Assembly (NCBI GenBank): GCA_002709505.1
Contig: PARB01000040.1
Coordinates: forward strand, 1 to 36,884
DNA: 36,884 bases
DNA from: Paracoccaceae bacterium
GTDB taxonomy: Bacteria > Pseudomonadota > Alphaproteobacteria > Rhizobiales > Stappiaceae
Direction: 5' to 3'
Below the pieces are notes generated by a model. That model ran no database searches and was not told where the DNA came from. It saw nothing but the letters and a program-made list of their open reading frames with translations. Position numbers and translations under genes: made by a program. Below, piece by piece: positions 35,228 to 36,884 of the stretch (position 1 is its first letter; every line of letters begins with the position of its first letter).

Positions 35228-36595
35228 CTACACCAGCATCGACATCGGGTTCTCGATGTAACCCTTGAAGGCGGCGAGAAGCTCCGCCCCTAGGGCACCG
35301 TCGACGGCCCGGTGATCGGTGGAGAGCGTGACGGTCATCATCGTGGCGATGGCCAGCGCATCGTTCTTGACGACGGGCCGCTTCTCGCCGGCGCCGACCG
35401 CCAGGATCGTCGCATGCGGCGGATTGACCACCGCCGCGAAGTCGCGCACGCCCATCATGCCCATGTTGGAGACCGCCGTCGTGCCGCCCTGATATTCCTC
35501 GGGCTTCAGCTTCTTGGCCTTGGCGCGAGCACCCATGTCCTTCATCTCGTTGGAGATGACCGACAGCGGCTTCATTTCGGCCTGACGCACGATCGGGGTG
35601 ATCAGCCCGCCCGGGATCGACACGGCCACGCCGACGTCGGCGTGCTTGTGCTTGACCATCGCCTCGTCGGTCCAGGACACATTCGCGTCCGGAACGTCGC
35701 GCAGCGCCAGCGCCAGCGCCTTGATGGTCATGTCGTTGACCGAGAGCTTGTAGGCGGGCTTGCCGTCCTTGTCGGTCGGCGCGGCCGCGTTGAGCTGGCC
35801 GCGCAGCGCCAGAAGGGCGTCCAGTTCGCAATCCACCGTCACATAGAAATGCGGGATGGTCTGCTTGGATTCCTGCAGGCGGCGGGCAATGGTCTTGCGC
35901 ATGCCGTCGTGCGGAACGAGCTCGTAGGAGCCGTCCTCGAAGTTCTTGAGGATCTGCTCGCTCGACGGGCCCTTTGCCATGGCCGGCGCCTGTGCAGCCG
36001 CAGCGGCCTTGGGCGCCTCGGCAGCGGCGGGCGCGGCGGCCTTGCCGGTGCCTTCGGAAATCGCCTTATCGACATCGCGCTTCACGATACGGCCATGCGG
36101 ACCGCTGCCCGACAGCGCCTTGAGGTCGAGATCATTCTGCGCGGCGAGGCGACGGGCCAGCGGCGAGGCGAAGATCCGCCCGCCATCGGCAGCTGCCGGC
36201 GGCGGCGGAGCCTTGGCAAGCTCCGGCGATGCGGATGCCGGTGCGGGCTTCGCATCGGCCTTCGGCTCCGGCGCGGCAGGCGCATCGGCCTTCGGACCAC
36301 CGCCATCGCCGCCGGATCCACTGCCGGCGCCCTCGAGCGCGGAGGCGTCCTCGCCCTCTTCGAGCAGCAGCGCGATCACCTCGTTGACCTTCACCCCTTC
36401 CGAACCTTCGGACACGAGGATCTTGCCGACGGTGCCCTCGTCGACAGCCTCGACTTCCATCGTCGCCTTGTCGGTCTCGATCTCGGCGATCACGTCACCG
36501 GCGGTGACGCTGTCGCCTTCCTTGACCAGCCATTTGGCCAGATTGCCCTCTTCCATGGTCGGAGACAGGGCAGGCATCAAAATCTTGATCGGCAT
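35228..36595 (-). CDS. pdhC: Pyruvate dehydrogenase E2, dihydrolipoamide acetyltransferase
   Basis: E2 forms the core of the pyruvate dehydrogenase complex and moves acetyl groups to CoA. The 455-residue protein has one N-terminal lipoyl domain ([19 protein letters not shown], lipoyl Lys43 in ETDKATME). It continues with a Ala/Pro-rich linker (about 85-135), an E1/E3-binding domain ([20 protein letters not shown], then [13 protein letters not shown]), a second Ala-rich linker and the catalytic domain with the active-site motif [15 protein letters not shown]. The ATG at 36595 starts [10 protein letters not shown] and lies 15 bases after the E1-beta stop. LipA, encoded about 3 kb downstream, modifies its lipoyl lysine. 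Confidence 0.97.
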   Translation of the reverse strand: MPIKILMPALSPTMEEGNLAKWLVKEGDSVTAGDVIAEIETDKATMEVEAVDEGTVGKILVSEGSEGVKVNEVIALLLEEGEDASALEGAGSGSGGDGGGPKADAPAAPEPKADAKPAPASASPELAKAPPPPAAADGGRIFASPLARRLAAQNDLDLKALSGSGPHGRIVKRDVDKAISEGTGKAAAPAAAEAPKAAAAAQAPAMAKGPSSEQILKNFEDGSYELVPHDGMRKTIARRLQESKQTIPHFYVTVDCELDALLALRGQLNAAAPTDKDGKPAYKLSVNDMTIKALALALRDVPDANVSWTDEAMVKHKHADVGVAVSIPGGLITPIVRQAEMKPLSVISNEMKDMGARAKAKKLKPEEYQGGTTAVSNMGMMGVRDFAAVVNPPHATILAVGAGEKRPVVKNDALAIATMMTVTLSTDHRAVDGALGAELLAAFKGYIENPMSMLV

Positions 36596-36610
36596 CGTCT
36601 GTCCCTCGCC

Positions 36611-36884
36611 TCAGTCCGTGTAGGTGACGGCTTTCACCGCATCGATGACTTCCGCAACCGTCGGCAGCGCCAGCTTTTCCAGGTTCGCGGCATAGGGCAT
36701 CGGAACGTCCTTGCCGGTGACCCGCAGGATCGGGGCGTCGAGCCAGTCGAACGCCTGCTCCTGGACCTGATAGCCGATCTCGGAGGAGACCGAGCACATC
36801 GGATAGGCTTCCTCCACCGTGACGAGACGCCCGGTCTTCTTCACCGAGGCGATAACCGTGTCGATGTCGAGCGGCCGGATGCTG
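36611..36884 (-). CDS. pdhB: Pyruvate dehydrogenase E1 beta subunit, C-terminal part only
   Basis: The frame runs off the right edge of the window, so only about the last 90 residues are seen. They read IRPLDIDTVIASVKKTGRLV, then VEEAYP, EQAFDWLDAP, and RVTGKDVPMPYA with the ending NLEKLALP. This is the transketolase C-terminal domain of E1-beta and matches PdhB rather than the 2-oxoisovalerate enzyme. With E1-alpha it decarboxylates pyruvate and acetylates the E2 lipoyl group. The stop codon lies 15 bases before the pdhC start, so the two are cotranscribed. A GTG at 36844 is internal, not the real start. Confidence 0.93.
   Translation of the reverse strand, partial: SIRPLDIDTVIASVKKTGRLVTVEEAYPMCSVSSEIGYQVQEQAFDWLDAPILRVTGKDVPMPYAANLEKLALPTVAEVIDAVKAVTYTD

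Overview
The window is a 36.9 kb, GC-rich, densely coding piece of an alphaproteobacterial chromosome, most likely from a Hyphomicrobiales (Rhizobiales) member. This rests on gene content and order: a dusB-ntrB-ntrC-ntrY-ntrX-trkA-dat-hfq-hflX series, an ispD-ispF fusion, and a pdhB-pdhC-lpd block followed by lipA and a coq10/ratA-type gene. I see no phage, transposon, integron, CRISPR array, rRNA or tRNA. Most of the window is core genome. The accessory-looking part is roughly 1-15 kb.

Layout. 1-5.5 kb: the 3' part of a UDP-glucuronate 4-epimerase gene, a stand-alone D-Ala-D-Ala ligase, a GFA-type zinc protein, a GlmU homologue whose uridylyltransferase half looks dead while its acetyltransferase half looks intact, a TDT/SLAC1-type membrane transporter and an FMN-binding PNPOx-like protein. 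5.6-11.4 kb: a four-gene oligopeptide/dipeptide-type ABC importer operon on the minus strand (Tat-exported binding protein, two permeases, one protein with two fused ATPases). 11.4-12.4 kb: the only long gene-free stretch, with an AT-rich core and several inverted repeats. 12.4-13.7 kb: a LysR regulator divergent from a small DUF1127-like protein, with a plausible operator, two overlapping candidate promoters and a strong terminator. 13.7-16.7 kb: xylulokinase, ArfB ribosome rescue and MazG. 16.7-28.4 kb: the minus-strand regulatory block from hflX back to dusB, covering nitrogen two-component systems, potassium uptake, D-amino acid transamination and RNA chaperone. 28.5-30.9 kb: ispDF, a CinA C-terminal-type amidase and a secreted protein of unknown function. 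30.9-36.9 kb: minus-strand central metabolism with pyruvate dehydrogenase E1-beta (partial), E2 and E3, two small GlsB/YeaQ-type membrane proteins, a hot-dog thioesterase, lipoyl synthase and a Coq10/RatA-type START protein.

How they fit together. LipA makes the lipoyl cofactor that PdhC carries and Lpd reoxidises. NtrB/NtrC and NtrY/NtrX are two sensor-regulator pairs in tandem, and NtrX lacks the sigma-54 contact loop that NtrC has. The most unusual single observation is the 425-residue GlmU homologue, which has lost nearly every residue I would expect for uridylyl transfer. I did not find a convincing wholly new multi-gene system.
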